Source of the DNA: Toxonevra muliebris
Lineage: Eukaryota; Arthropoda; Insecta; Diptera; Pallopteridae
NCBI GenBank assembly: GCA_963691655.1
Contig: OY829326.1
Coordinates: 108,535,388 to 108,599,387 of the forward strand
Length of the DNA: 64,000 bases
Direction: 5' to 3'
In this document: positions 1-12,192 of the stretch, piece after piece
Layout of the letters: each line of letters starts with the position of its first letter
Numbering within the stretch: the first letter of the stretch is position 1
Made by a program: the position numbers and the translations under genes
The notes under the pieces: model-generated
The model's database searches: none
What the model was told of the DNA's origin: nothing
The model's input: only the letters and a program-made list of their open reading frames with translations

Positions 1-944
1 CTTGCCCACCACGAAAAACACAAAAAATTCCATCAAAAAAAATGAACCGTAAACGTAGTCGTAGCTGCTACTATGATTTAGTTTTTTTTTTGAACCATAG
101 TTTCATAGAATTTTGCTTTGCATTACGAATTATAAAAGGTTGTCAACAATCAATTACGAGGTTAAACAGACCTTGTATTGGAAAAAAATACGAAAAAGCG
201 AAGGGGCCAAAATTTATGGAATTTTTGCTAATTAAAGCGATTTTTTTCAAGGGATCAACAGTTTGTTGTGAATTATTGAGATTTTCGAAATAACGGTACA
301 TATTATCGCGATTCTACTGTATTTAAAACAAATTGATAAAAAGTTTATTTAACAAACAAACATTTACAGGCATTCAACCTTTCTGGCTTCATAAAACCAC
401 ACCCATTAAATTTTTTAGGGTTTTGAGATCACATTTATGCTTTTTTCATCAAAATTTATCAATCCCAATTTTTTTTTTAAATCAACTAGACGGTTAAATA
501 GCAGAATACAAAGGGAAAAAGTATACAGTGATTTTGGTTTAATGTCACAATAAATACAGGAATACTGCAAGGCTCCGTAATAGGATGAAAATATCAAGAA
601 AGTTTTTTTTTTTTTTTTGATCTATAGTGCTTGGACCCAGCATTGAGTTTTCGGGACTTGAATTTTTAAATATAAATTATATAAAAAAATAGTAATCGAA
701 AATACATTTGAAAACGTATATATAAAAATATAGGTTCATAAAATGCTGGAATTAAACGGATTTGTTCTTTTTTAAGTTTGTAACATTTTTAGTTGAATTT
801 TAAAAATTTGTTAAAAAATTGTTCGATTTCGGATATGTAGAAAATTTATATCAAAATTAAAAAATCGGCATAAAATAAATTTTTTCTGTCAATGGCTTAG
901 CCCACCCTAAATTCCAAACGTTGCGTTTTCATAATGCTACATTC
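1..944. other. AT-rich non-coding, no gene seen
   Basis: This stretch is AT-rich with poly-T and poly-A runs (for example around 605-620). The short open frames here show no domain, signal peptide or plausible splice context. I see nothing functional. Confidence 0.6.
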
Positions 945-952
945 TGAATGGG

Positions 953-1675
953 CAGTGTGGCCAACTCAGCGCTTTTCCCGCTAAATTTAGTGTTTTTTGA
1001 AAATTAAAACTCGGAAAAAAAAGTGACTTAGCGGTCAGCGGATTTTTTAGCGCGTTTTTTTCAATTTAAAAGACACTAAATGTTTTGCTAAATAATCCAT
1101 TTCCTGAATAATGTTGTTAGTTGTTAACATCTTTTATCGAAACAATGAGCAATGAACTTATTTAAAACCAAAGTTCGTAACCGTAAGTCATTCAATTCAA
1201 AAAATTCTTTACTTCGTATAAAAAATGGATCAATACACGAAAATTCATTTTGTGAAAACTACAAAATACCTGATGACGTAAATAAACAGCACTAGTGTTT
1301 ATAATGCTTCTGAATTCAAACTAAAGAGTGTGTTATAGCCAGAAGAAGCTGATAGTAATGAAGAGAATACAGACTTCGACATCGATAAAATTATAAATTT
1401 TTGTAAATCTGTAAATTTTTTGTGATCAAAGTGTATAAAATACTGTTTTTAAATAATCTTATTTTAGTTTTTCTTGTGTTTGTATAATTTAGAAATGCTG
1501 TGAATTAAAAACTTTAAAAAAGCGTGTATTTAATTAATTTTCTTTTTAATACGTATATGTATAAAAAAATGTGTGTAACACTTTTATAAGAAAAAAATTT
1601 AGCGCTTTTTTAAAGGAAATATGCGTTTTTTCCTTCATTTTAGCGGATTTTGAAAAACAAAAGTTTGCCACAGTG
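953..1675. mobile_element. hAT-like non-autonomous element
   Basis: Imperfect terminal inverted repeats read CAGTGTGGCCAACT on the left and, reverse-complemented, CACTGTGGCAAACT on the right. The flanking octamers are TGAATGGG (945-952) and TTAATGGG (1676-1683), a 7/8 target-site duplication. An 8-bp duplication with CA-G/C-TG termini fits the hAT superfamily. The interior has an ATG near 1225 followed by a short broken frame, then an acidic stretch (around 1345-1390) ending in a stop. I read these as remnants of a deleted transposase ORF. Subterminal copies of AGCGCTTTT and TTTAGCG lie near both ends. Confidence 0.65.
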
Positions 1676-2155
1676 TTAATGGGTTAAAGCCGCTCTCTCA
1701 CTGGAGGTAACGCAATTGATATCCTACACAATGAGTATGAGTTAATATGTTTCAGAAAAATAGAAAATTCTAATGTAATTCAATGAACACTTAAACACAC
1801 TCAACCCTATGGCCAAGATATCTAAGGTTCTATTTTATAATAGCCAAAAAAAAAAAAATGGTGTGAAATACAAATCAGTTGTAAATTTTCAAAATATTGG
1901 GAAAAGTGTAATTTATTTTATTCCATTATTGTTTTTATACTAACTAATTAGGCTATTATAATAATGAATTTACTAGTTGATATGGAATTCAAATTCAAAG
2001 AACTATGAAAACAGAAAGTGTTCAATTTTCTGAGAAATGAGATTACCAATTAAGTATAAACAAATAGTTAGGCATTTGTCCCACTCCGGTCACAATGGCT
2101 AGGACAGCCTCTATTCATTAACCTAATCTTTTTATGTACTCTTAATATCACTGTA

Positions 2156-3133
2156 CACTAGATGGCTTATTTGCTCCATACATTTTGCTAAAGTATTTCA
2201 GATCTTCATTGTGACAGCAGAATATGAAAATAGGGTGCTAAAAACTAATTAAAATGAAAAAAAAAATTAAATTTGCGAAAACTGCATGCGCTACTTCGAA
2301 AAGAGTGATAAAGGATGTTTTACAATAGGTTTGGGATTTTGTATGGAAAAAGCATTCAACTTGCATATAAAAGATTTTCAGATATCTATATCTAAAAGGT
2401 CGCTAAAGCGAATGGCGTACCCAATTTTTTGATACAACTAAACCGAAAGCCACCCCTAGCGCCTAAAGTGACCATTTGACACTTTTTTTTACGAATTTTT
2501 AAATTCAACCGTTAGGATTTTCCAGATAGCGGTAATTTTTTTAAAATCAAAGTACGTAGAATTGTAGGCAATTTAATTTAGTTTATTTAAAATATTTTTC
2601 AAATCGAGTTATATTTCAACTAGTAAATTAACTTTTAGTGAACCGATGTCGAGTACAATCAAGTTCACCTTTGACAAATGTCGCCAAAAAACTGCAAAAA
2701 ACAAAACAGGAGTTGAACAAATTGTGTTATCGTGGAAATTTGTAATCTTTATTTTCGTCTGTCAATTACAGTATTATATGTACAGGTTTCCCACGTACAA
2801 CAAGGTTTCCTGTACACTCTGTGTTCTAGTTTCTGGTGGGGGTGGCTTTCGGTTTAGTTGTATCTAAAAACTGGGTACTCCATTCGCTTTAATGGCATTT
2901 TTTAAATGGGTATAGATATCTGAAAATCTTTTATATGCAAGTTAAATGCTTTTTCCATACAAAATCCCAAACCTATTGTAAAACATCCTTAAAAATCACG
3001 GTTTTCGGAGTAGCGCATCCAGTTTTTGTAAATTTAAATTTTTTTCATTTTAATTGGTTTTTAGCACCCTATTTTCATATTCTGTTGTCACAATGAAGAT
3101 CTGAAATACTTTAGCAAAATAAGCCATCTACTG
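2156..3133. mobile_element. Foldback element with ~300-bp inverted arms, TA-flanked
   Basis: The left arm (2156-2456) and right arm (2837-3133) are long imperfect inverted copies. Both carry GATGGCTTATT at the ends, then AGTATTTCAGATCTTCATTG, AATAGGGTGCTAAAAAC and AAACCGAAAGCCACCCC toward the centre. The termini are CACTAGATGGC and CAGTAGATGGC, each preceded by TA, as in Tc1/mariner insertions. The ~380-bp loop (2457-2836) has no convincing coding sequence. The 73-codon frame overlapping loop and arm (2646-2867) is most likely fortuitous. Confidence 0.75.
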
Positions 3134-3135
3134 TA

Positions 3136-5280
3136 CACTCATAGATAAATAATTTTTGTCACCAAAACTATGCCGTCATTATTACTTGTTATCGCTGATT
3201 TTATAATTTTATAAATAATTGGATTACTGGAAATCTATTTTTATTTCTAATTTCTGTTTTTATGAATCTGTCAACAATAAAAGTAACAAGTCAATAGCAT
3301 TAATAACAATAAGTCAGTAAGAAAAAGGTTAAATCTATTATTATTTTATTTTCTGTCATGGCGGCAAGGCTTTTTTCCATCATCATTTAATTCCATTTGT
3401 TTATTTTTATTTATTAAATTTTAGATGTTGAAAATATTATGAATTAAACATAGTTTTTTCTTGTTTTTTTTTTTTTTTTTTTTTTTGATTGGTAGACAAA
3501 TTCAAAACCACCAAAAGAAGAAAAAAAAACGTCACTCTTAATTTAACTGTCAAATTATTACTGGTACTACGGCTGCTGTTTAATGCTGATTACTTGCATG
3601 ACCGCTATTCACTTCCACTTTTACACATACATATATACTTCCATATATATGTATATATATATTTATATGTATAACCCACTTTCAACTTATGATCAACTAA
3701 CTACATCGTGACAACTCATGATTTTGTCTTGAATATTTTTAATACTCATATATGAGTATTTGGTATTTTGCATGCTTCCATGCACTTATGAGTAACTGAC
3801 CTTATTCAATAATACCGGAATAAGTATGTATATATATGTATTTGTATATTTCCTCTTACTTTTTTTGACTGGTTCTGATTCTGGTTGTGGTTTTTGTAAT
3901 ATTTCGATTTGTCATAAAATCTGAGTGTAGGTTGTTCTTTACACTTGTAAGAAAATATTAGCATAAGTTTGTTTAGTCGGATTTGTTTAGCGGTGGAAAG
4001 AAGAGCGTTAGGAGACGGAATTTTTTAATACTGTCTCCTTATAGTTTTTTGAAGGCTCCACAATTTCTAGCCTCATGAGTATTTAGAATCAATAAATGAA
4101 TTTTTAGCTCTTTTCACAATAATAATTATTTGCCAACATTTTTCATGCTTGTTCATAAACATCACTTATACTTAATGTTTTTGTAGACACATAAGTTAAT
4201 ATACAATTAAATAATTTTCTTGATTAAGCAATCAGGCACATTCAAATATATTTATATAAATTCATGTCGGCGTCAATATTTTGAAAGGCCCTAAATGACA
4301 TATTTGTTGTTTTTAACAGGAACGGTTAAAACTTTTCTATAATGCAAAAACATACTGTTTTAAATATTTTTCAAATGCAGTTTAGGTGCAAAGACACCAA
4401 CAAATTCATTTCTGAAATGAAATATAAGCAATTTATATTTTTAGCAAAATTATGTCACTTTTTAGCTTCACCTATAAAAGAAACCAAAAATGTTATTTAG
4501 GACCTTTCTAACCGCTGATGATGTTATGTAGGCATGAAAATATTTGCAACTACATAACATTTTGCTCTAATTACAAATATTTTGTTGCTAACTTGCAAAA
4601 TATATAATTTATTTTGTGTTTTGGTTTTTAAGTTGAAAATTTATAATTACTTATTCGTAGACTTGAGGAAAAACAAGTCAATCAACAAGTTTGTCAGTTC
4701 AAGCTGATGGATTACAAACTAACTTGTTGCTTTTGTACTTTTAAGTTGCTTTTTTTGTTTGTTTGCCTTTTTGTTTTGTTTTTTTTTTTTTTTTTTTTTT
4801 GAAGCGTTTAAGTACTTGCCACAAATACCTATTCGTATATTTATGAGTTTACTTGTAATGTTGTAGTCGCACAAGTTTTAAAGCTTGTCAAAGTCTCACT
4901 AAACTAATTAAAAGAAAGAATTATAATTAAAAATTATGTTATAACACCTGTCTACTCTGCGCACCATGTTGACAAGGTCTATCAGTCTGGTTTGGTTAGA
5001 AATTTTGTAAATTTTCTTGTATTTACAATAGCAGAGGTATTATTCTCAATTGAACTCATCCCACTAAACCATTTTAGGAGCGCTCCAAAAAAAATAAAAT
5101 TTAGTATTTTGCTATAAATTAAAATGTTTATGACACATTATATCATTCATATATTTTTCTAAAGGTGCTAAGGGAACAAGTTTATTCCGAGATCGGCCAA
5201 ATGATTTTCAACTCCAGGAGATGCGATCAAATACTTGATTTATTTTATTATTCTTTTATAATTTCAATTTCACTTAAATA
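3136..5280. other. AT-rich non-coding with microsatellites
   Basis: No gene is visible. The stretch contains poly-T runs (about 3464-3486 and 4780-4800) and a TATATG/TATATA microsatellite at about 3628-3670. The frame at 3489-3674 simply reads through these simple repeats. Confidence 0.6.
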
Positions 5281-5284
5281 AATC

Positions 5285-5475
5285 TAACATTCTATCATTT
5301 AGGAGCCAAATGAGAGTCTTATACTCCTGTAAGAGTTATTTAGGAGTCCTTAATAGCTGCCCAAGTTCATAGGTAAAACTCCTCCTAAAAGAATACTTTA
5401 GGATTATATTTAGGGCTCCTTACCGTCCTAAATGAGAGTCCTATTGGAAACCTTTAAGAGTCCTAATGTTCACCG
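5285..5475. repeat. Decayed short repeat, AGGAGTCCTAA-like units
   Basis: Units resembling TTTAGGAGTCCT and GAGAGTCCTAT recur in both orientations roughly every 15-40 bases, with many substitutions. Examples are AGGAGCCAAATGAGAGTC, AGGAGTCCTTAATAG and TAGGGCTCCTTACCGTCC. The pattern fits a very old minisatellite or the subterminal repeats of a lost element. Confidence 0.4.
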
Positions 5476-5599
5476 AGATGTTTAGTTCATGTACTGTAAA
5501 TTTATTTCTGTGTCAGCATATTGCAGGCTCTTGAAAGTGGTAAGCATGTATGTCCAGTGACAGTTCTATGATTTGAGTTTGGGGAGGGGGCTGATTTTA

Positions 5600-6660
5600 C
5601 TAAATTAAAATATAAATATCAGACTCACTATCGACCAAAACCCAGACCTAGACCAAAAACTAGTGCAAAAATTTTATCAAATATAGGTCAAAAATTAAAA
5701 GATAACTGTAACAAAACTGAGACCAAAATTCAAACTAAAATCGGATAGAAATTTAGGCGGAAATTTCGACCAAATTTCAAACTAAAATTCAAATACCTTT
5801 TTCAGATCGAAGTTCAAACCAAGAAAAGAACCAAACTCAGATCAAAAATCTAGATCAAAATGAGATCAAATTCAGATCAAAATCTTGATTATGACTTTTC
5901 TGATGGATTTCTATTGTTAAATGATCTATTTTGAGAAAACGATTTGGAGGAAATTTTAATTTCCTTTGAGAAAATAATTTAATAAAACAATTTGATACAT
6001 CTCTATTTTTTGAGTCATATTTGGTCGAAACAAAAACCCGAACCTGATTTGGATAGTGCTTTAAACAAATTTTTAAAATATATATTAATATCACTCTTAG
6101 CATCGATATCATTATTAATATCGGAAAAAAATTATTATGAAAAATTAAATACGTTCATTAAACCTGTTATACATTACTTAAAATGTAAATATATTTTAAT
6201 TTGACCAAAAAACCAATACATTTTAAATTTCAACGAGATCCGTACACGCTTTCGAGTACCGGGCAACAAACAGTTAAAAAAAAGAAAAAACAATGTGCAG
6301 ACCACGAATCGGATCAAAACTCCAACAAAAATCGACCAAAATGAGATCAAATTCAGGTCAAAACTCAGACTAAAAGCCCAAAACTTAGACCGAATCAAAA
6401 CCAAACAAAAAATTTAGACCAGAACTGAAACCAATAGTTCGACAAAACTTTAGGCCAAAAGGACACCAAATACCGAACGAAAGTAACACAAAATTCAGAC
6501 AAAAACTAGTGGGAATATCTGATAAATATTTACATCAAAAAATTTTAACTTAAATTAAACAAAAACTAGACCAAAATTCCAGATGAATTCAGACCAAATT
6601 TTAAAACAAAATTCAGACCAATTTCGAAACGAAATTCAGACCAAAGAGAGGAGGAGGGGG
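5600..6660. repeat. Decayed minisatellite, AAATTCAGACCAAAA-like units
   Basis: Degenerate 12-16 base units of the form AAATTCAGACCAAAA, GACCAAAACT or GATCAAATTCAG recur from about 5600 to 5890 and again from about 6295 to 6655. A ~400-base unrelated segment (about 5890-6295) interrupts them. The open frames in this interval follow the repeat period and have no other support. Confidence 0.6.
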
Positions 6661-7573
6661 CTTCAGCCCCTATAGCTGCCCCGCTGTATACGCTACTGTG
6701 TATGTCTAACATTGTATTCTAGAAATGGTCTCTAATTTATCTGCAAATTTACAAGTTAGTAAAAGTTTTATCGACAATTAGTTAAATATTTCCAATGATC
6801 AAAATATATGAAATTTTCATCTCTAAGTTTTGGGGTAAATTTATTTTGCATTATTAAATTTTTGCTTTTTGGAAAATTTTGGCAGAAAGTAAACAGAAAT
6901 ATAGCTGTCAAACTATAAAACGGCAGTTATGGTAAGCAATAAATGCTAAATCAATTTGCTAGTAATAAATTGTTAACTATTTCATGGTGGTTATCAGATA
7001 TACTAAAGCCTTTTTCTTCAATTATGGGTTAGAGAGTGAAATTTTGGTATAGACTTTCCAGTTTCTACTAGGTTTTTGTCTAAACGCAGTATTTAATTTT
7101 AAGTTTTGGAGATGTTTTTGAAAACTATTGGGATATTCCAAAGTATTTAAACATCACTAAATTAATTTTTTAATCCTTGGGACTCCCTGACGAACCTTCG
7201 AAATAAATCACACTGAAAATTCTTCTGCGAAATCCGAGTTTAAACAAAGTTTCAATTAACTTAGTATAGATACAACATCCACTTGATTTAGCATAAATTA
7301 TTGGAAAAAATCGTCATTAGGTAGAAGAAACGAATGCGCAAATTTTATTTGATTTTGTAGATTAGAACCAAAAAGACATGGCGATTGAAAAAGTAATATT
7401 TTGTCAGTGTAGAAATACAAGGTGGGGCAAAAGTAATGTCATAATATAAATTGGCTGTCATTTTATTAGAAATTAAAAAAATTGGGCTCTGTTTTTACGA
7501 AAAATTTATTTGAAGGTGTAAAATTGATGGCGTTTTTGATGATGATCAAATGACCATCTTCTGAGTTGATGTA

Positions 7574-9347
7574 CATTAGGGTGGCCCCTGATAGGTAATT
7601 TTTCAAAAGTAAAAATGTTGCTACTCCCTTACACTAATCTAGTTCAAATCAAGAAAAAACTGAGCTGTACAAAACTTCAGCTCCATCAAACAGCTTCTAG
7701 GTGACCCTAAAACGCCTTGAAGTTGAATCATATGTAATATACGTAACTATTAACTCAAAAGCGATATAGTCTCCCTATCTTAATCATTTTCTTGTTTCTT
7801 CTTAGAGAAATTTATTTAGACACATCCAGAAAATTGTGTGAAAACCTTCTAAATCAAATTTTTTAAAAATAAATTCGCACAATTCCTGAAGCTACGTGAA
7901 AAATATAATAGCCCACAACTTCTATAGGAGAAACGTATTTTTATTTATAAGAATAATATCTATGGAATCAATTGTGAATTTCACAAGAATTTCGACATAA
8001 TTCACTTAAAATGTCGAAAGTAACTCAGCAAATCTCAAACACATGGTTGTAAAAAACAGGGATAGTATAATATATTTTTTAGACATTTTGCATTTTGTTT
8101 TCATTACAGCTGCTCTTGCCATATGTCTGTTGTGAAAATGAAAAACAGCATAACGGGAATTAAGATGGAAAATATTTTATCACATATTTTTGACCATAAA
8201 TAATAAACTGATACGAATTTTTAAATAACTATTAAAATTATATATCGTTTTAAGAATGATCTTTAATTTGAAGGTAAAATCGTGTAAAGAATAGCTGCGT
8301 TTTATTCGCCACTTGCTTCTTGTTATGTATAACTAGCAGCGATAATTGTATGGGAAAACAACAGCAAAGCCGCAGAGATAACACTTATAAATTTAGCACA
8401 CACAAATTCATCTTCTTCTCCAAACTAATAATCAGTCAAAATGAAATTTCTTTTTTGTCGTGTATCCACCTAAATTTGAAATTCAAAATTTCAACGAAAT
8501 TCACTCTCATGTATTCGCACTATAAGAGAGAATTTAGAAGCAGTTGGGTTTGTGAAAAAAATTGTTTCTCAGCTGTATTCCTGAATAAGTTCCACATTTT
8601 TTTCTCCAACGTCATCGACAACAACTTTCTTCCCAAGTTTTTCAATTCCATTTTTGTAACCTGGATCATCTTTCCATGTTGAAAGTTCTTTGTTTTAGAA
8701 ATCGGTGCTGACAGAAAATTTCGCAAAGAAAATTTTTGTACCAGGAGTTACAAAAGAAGTAAACTCGATATTTATCAACGAAGAAAAATGTTTTTTTTTT
8801 TTTGTAGCCTGTTTCCAATGTAATTTAAGCTATATTTGTCTTAACCGCTGTTGGAACTTTTTCAGCAAATAATGATAGAGCCACAGTTTGGGGAGCTAAG
8901 TATTCGAGACCAATATCCTGATAGTTTATCAATTGACGTATAAGCAAAAAGTAATGATAAGATGCTTTAATTCCATCTGATGACACAAACCAGGCTCGCA
9001 CATACTTATGAGATAACTGAAACTGGTCTTAGATAACTGAAACTGGTCTTGAGAAAGGTATATCTCGAATGCTTAAATCATTGTTAAGTCTAACGATTCT
9101 GGCTAATCATCTCGGTATTGTTTCTTCATGGAAAGATGTTGTTCAAGAAATCAAAGAAAAAAAATTGGTTTATCTGAAAAAATGACTTTCCGGGCGAAAA
9201 TGTATAACTTCGCGGTCGATGAGGGCCGCCTTGCAGTTGTTCGATTGAGCTCAAATTATGTACAGATGGTTTCTTTGTTGATTGAAACAAGATAGGGATC
9301 TGGGAGCTAAACTTTTAGAAAGTAGAAATATAAGGGCCACCCTAATG
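7574..9347. mobile_element. TA-flanked element with 14-bp perfect TIR (CATTAGGGTGGCCC)
   Basis: The 14-base sequence CATTAGGGTGGCCC at 7574-7587 recurs reverse-complemented at 9334-9347. Each end is bordered by TA (7572-7573 and 9348-9349). Removing the element restores an open transposase reading frame in the host mariner remnant, which supports these exact boundaries. The interior (1.77 kb) holds AT-rich sequence, a short repeat shared with 26081-26176, and a 20-bp tandem duplication at about 9012-9051. No intact transposase is seen. Confidence 0.65.
8291..8384 (+). repeat. Dispersed repeat shared with 26081-26176
   Basis: Both copies contain TAGCTGCGTTTTATTCG, CACTTGCTTCT, GTTATGTATAAC and AGCAGCGATAATTGTAT in the same order, but on opposite strands. 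The family is unknown. It may be a terminus of a non-autonomous DNA element. Confidence 0.6.
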
Positions 9348-9805
9348 TACATTTGCGTTCGCTTTACGGTATTTTGAATTGTTGCTCGCAAAACATCTGG
9401 CTTCAAATTGCAAGACCTGCAAAGTTTGTGGTTTGTTGTGCTAAACACGAGATTTCAAAATGCCCTGAAGAAAGAAGTCTGAAGCCATCAGATCTGGCGA
9501 TCTAAACAAAATTCACGCTACGTTAAAACAACAGACCGGAAATTGATTAAATAAGCAGTAACAATAATTTCGCGTTCTTCATGTGTGTATCGCTCCATTT
9601 CTTGTTGTCAACTAATTCTCAATGGCATTTGACGTCAAGAAGAAAAAGATATGGGCAATACTTAAAGCTCAATATCCGTTTGAAGCTTTTCTTATTGACT
9701 TAAGTGACGTAAAATATTGATGAAATATGGAAGCAAAATGTCCGTCAGATCTGTCTGTCCCATATACATTATTGTCACTTTGGCAAATAATACCACTTAT
9801 TAAGC

Positions 9806-10740
9806 ATGTTAAAAATCATAAATAAGGCAAAAACTAAATCATAACTATGAAAATGAGCTCATGAGCTAAGAACTTATTTTCAGAATTTCTGAAACAAAAA
9901 AGAAAAAAATTTTTGGTTACTCCTCAGATCTAAATTTCAGAGCCACTCCGAACGCTCTGTATGGATTTTAAAACTTGAAGCGAATTTTTTTCAAAACTAT
10001 GTTTTTTCTTAGGTGCAGATGTACAACAATTTTACTGCAGGCCGGAGGACCTTCAAAAAAAAATTGATTCGTGGCTATGCATCCAACTGTTCCCTCCATT
10101 ACTTCAGAGTAGGGGTGATCACCAAAAATATTTTGGGAGCCAAGCAACAACAACAATCACAACAAGAACGATCACAACATAATCATCTGTGACACAGTTC
10201 CTGTGCAGTTGCTTATGGTCCGTAATATTCGCATATAGAAATACAAAAATTGATCAAATCCTCGATGCGATATGAAAACAATCAAATGATCGTATTTTAA
10301 AGTGATTTTCTACATAAAAAAAAATCTATTCAATGTGCATTTTTCTTATAACCCAAAGTTACATAAAAGCAACCTACTTCAGCTTCCATAACCAATTCTA
10401 CTTTTCATTAAAGAAAAATTGCACACAAATTATTACAAATTTTTATTTAATTTGTGTATAATTATAATTTCATTATACACTAAAAAGTTCAGATGGATAT
10501 GAGTTCTTGACTTGATGTAGCACACATAGTCAAGTATACATGTATGTAGGCAATACATACTTAAAAATTTATAATTCAACTCAAATTATTAAATATTTCG
10601 AAATAACAAAAAAAAAAAAAAAGGTAGCAAGCGGTGAATGTTTGCCGAATGCGGAATAGACTATAATTTTCAAATAATAAAAATGCTTTTAGTGCGTTGT
10701 TTTTTGCAAGTACCATTAAAAAAAAAAAAAAGACTGTGCT
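9806..10740. other. AT-rich non-coding
   Basis: No coding exon, repeat boundary or RNA gene is recognised. Poly-A runs lie near 10610 and 10720. Confidence 0.5.
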
Positions 10741-10842
10741 CAAATAAAATTTTTATTTAAAACCTGATGCAATCTAAGCTATAAAATAAAACGTCTGTTT
10801 CATGATGATTATGAGCATAATTTTTTTTTTTCTTAAGTTACG

Positions 10843-11034
10843 TTAGCTAACGATGCATTCATTACAACCAAATAAATCCAGTAAACAAGCAAATATATAT
10901 TTATACAAGTATTCATATTGCACACAAGTTCCTTGATCCTTTCTGACAAAATGCAATTTGCATTCATGTGTAAAAACACAATTGATGTCCGTCGAATTGT
11001 AATAGTTAGTTGGATAGATAGGCCATACCGGCAT
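10843..11034 (-). CDS. Candidate small cysteine-rich protein, 63 codons (last exon?)
   Basis: The minus-strand frame starts ATG-CCG-GTA at 11034 and ends in TAA at 10843. It encodes six spaced cysteines in the order N-C-V-F-T-H-E-C, G-T-C, F-A-C, F-G-C and N-E-C, plus aromatic and charged residues, and reads less like chance AT-rich translation than its neighbours. An AATAAA (plus-strand TTTATT near 10757) lies about 90 bases downstream of the stop. The frame has no signal peptide. An overlapping frame upstream (from 11150) contains a hydrophobic stretch (A-L-I-F-M-F-I-Q-I-I-C) followed by two more cysteines, and TTTTCTAACAG near 11100 could be an acceptor. A frameshift or missing upstream exon is therefore possible. 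I do not recognise the family. It may be a small secreted peptide, a pseudogene or chance. Confidence 0.35.
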   Translation of the reverse strand: MPVWPIYPTNYYNSTDINCVFTHECKLHFVRKDQGTCVQYEYLYKYIFACLLDLFGCNECIVS

Positions 11035-11864
11035 TTGCCGCCATGGTTACGACATATGATTTGAATGAACATGAATATTAATGCAGTAGCTCTCAAACTG
11101 TTAGAAAATTTGAATCGGCGTAATATTGACATAAAAATGGGGTGGAGCATTATCCCCCACTGGTGGACGTTGCAAAAGCTTTTAGATGTAATCCCAAAAC
11201 ATCACGTATATTAAGCTGAAGTTAAAATCTTCAATAAAGCTCGAGTACGATTTCAAAGTTATATGGTACCTCATGTTATCGCTGCGGATAGTTGAATTTG
11301 GTAATGCCCCAAGTCCTACTATTCCTTAAAATTCAATCAATTTATCTTCGGTTCTATTCAAAATGAGTAGGCATTTTAATTGAACAATAATGCCAGAAAA
11401 ATATTAAAAAGTTATATTTTCTGCAATCTCTTCAATCTACAACAGCTTAATAAACATAACTTTTAGAATTTCCGAACCTATTTTTACATATATTTTAAGA
11501 GTTTTTTTTTTTTTTTTTTTGATTTTGAAACATTTTTAGACAATTTTTAATAGTGTGTACACATGGAAGTTGAAATACGATTTTCGTTGCCCAAAATTCG
11601 ATTTTCAGAATAGTCATTCAGAAGACATTTGATTTTTCATCTATCTATTTTTGTTTCTATGTTTTTGAAATCATTTATTTTTCACACACTTTTTACAAAT
11701 AACTAATGTCATCATGTTTGGCAGATACCAAAAAAAATTACTGAATATTGTAATAGCATTCTCTCAATTCTCTCAGAAACACAGAGTTGCATAGCGAAAA
11801 ATCATAGCCAAAAAACGTTTTTCGTTGAAAATCGGCTGAAAATCAAATTTTCATTTGACAATTG

Positions 11865-12148
11865 ACAGGCTGAGAGGAAAAGCGGGCTAAAATTTATATA
11901 AGAGCAAAAGTGAAATAATTTAGAGTGTCAGTACAAGAATGGCATAAGTAATATGGTTTAGAGTGAAAATAAAACGCTTTAAAAGTAAGAGCAAAAATGG
12001 TATAACAATTCTTTCAGAGCAAGAACAGCATAACATATTTCGTTTCACTTTTGCTCTGAACATATTTCGTTTTGCTTTTGCTCTTAAGTAAAATTATTCC
12101 ATTTTTTGCTGAAAGTAGAAGTTATACCACTTTTCCTCTCAGCCTCTC
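11865..12148. mobile_element. MITE, TIR AGGCTGAGAGGAAAAG, copy 1
   Basis: The terminal inverted repeats read ACAGGCTGAGAGGAAAAG on the left and, reverse-complemented, GAGAGGCTGAGAGGAAAAG on the right. The interior carries TATAAGAGCAAAAGTGAAAT and, in inverse sense, CACTTTTGCTCTGAACATA. There is no ORF. A second copy lies 44 bases further on in the same orientation, and a degenerate relative is at about 56900-56990. Confidence 0.75.
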
Positions 12149-12192
12149 AAATGAGGACGATTCGGTTTTATATCACTTTCGAATGATAAATG

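Larger units (their letters stand above)
7424..9805 (-). mobile_element. Mariner-like element remnant, internally deleted and interrupted
   Basis: On the minus strand an ATG at 9598-9596 opens a short frame beginning M-E-R-Y-T-H-E-E-R-E. I recognise this as the helix-turn-helix start of a mariner-type transposase. After a deletion and frame changes, the C-terminal part follows (about 9520-9350): a degenerate S-P-D-L-x-x-x-D-F-F type segment, then P-D-V-L-R-A-T-I-Q-N. The frame is cut by the TA-flanked insertion at 7574-9347. If that insertion is skipped, the frame reads on openly through Q-M-Y-I-N-S-E-D-G-H-L and beyond to a stop near 7470. Element ends are approximate: GGGCAAAAGTAATG near 7433 and an imperfect inverted match near 9785-9800. 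The catalytic region is missing, so it is inactive. Confidence 0.6.

Noticed and set aside
2646..2867. 73-codon plus-strand frame
   Set aside because: It runs from the loop into the arm of the foldback element. The sequence changes character at the arm boundary.
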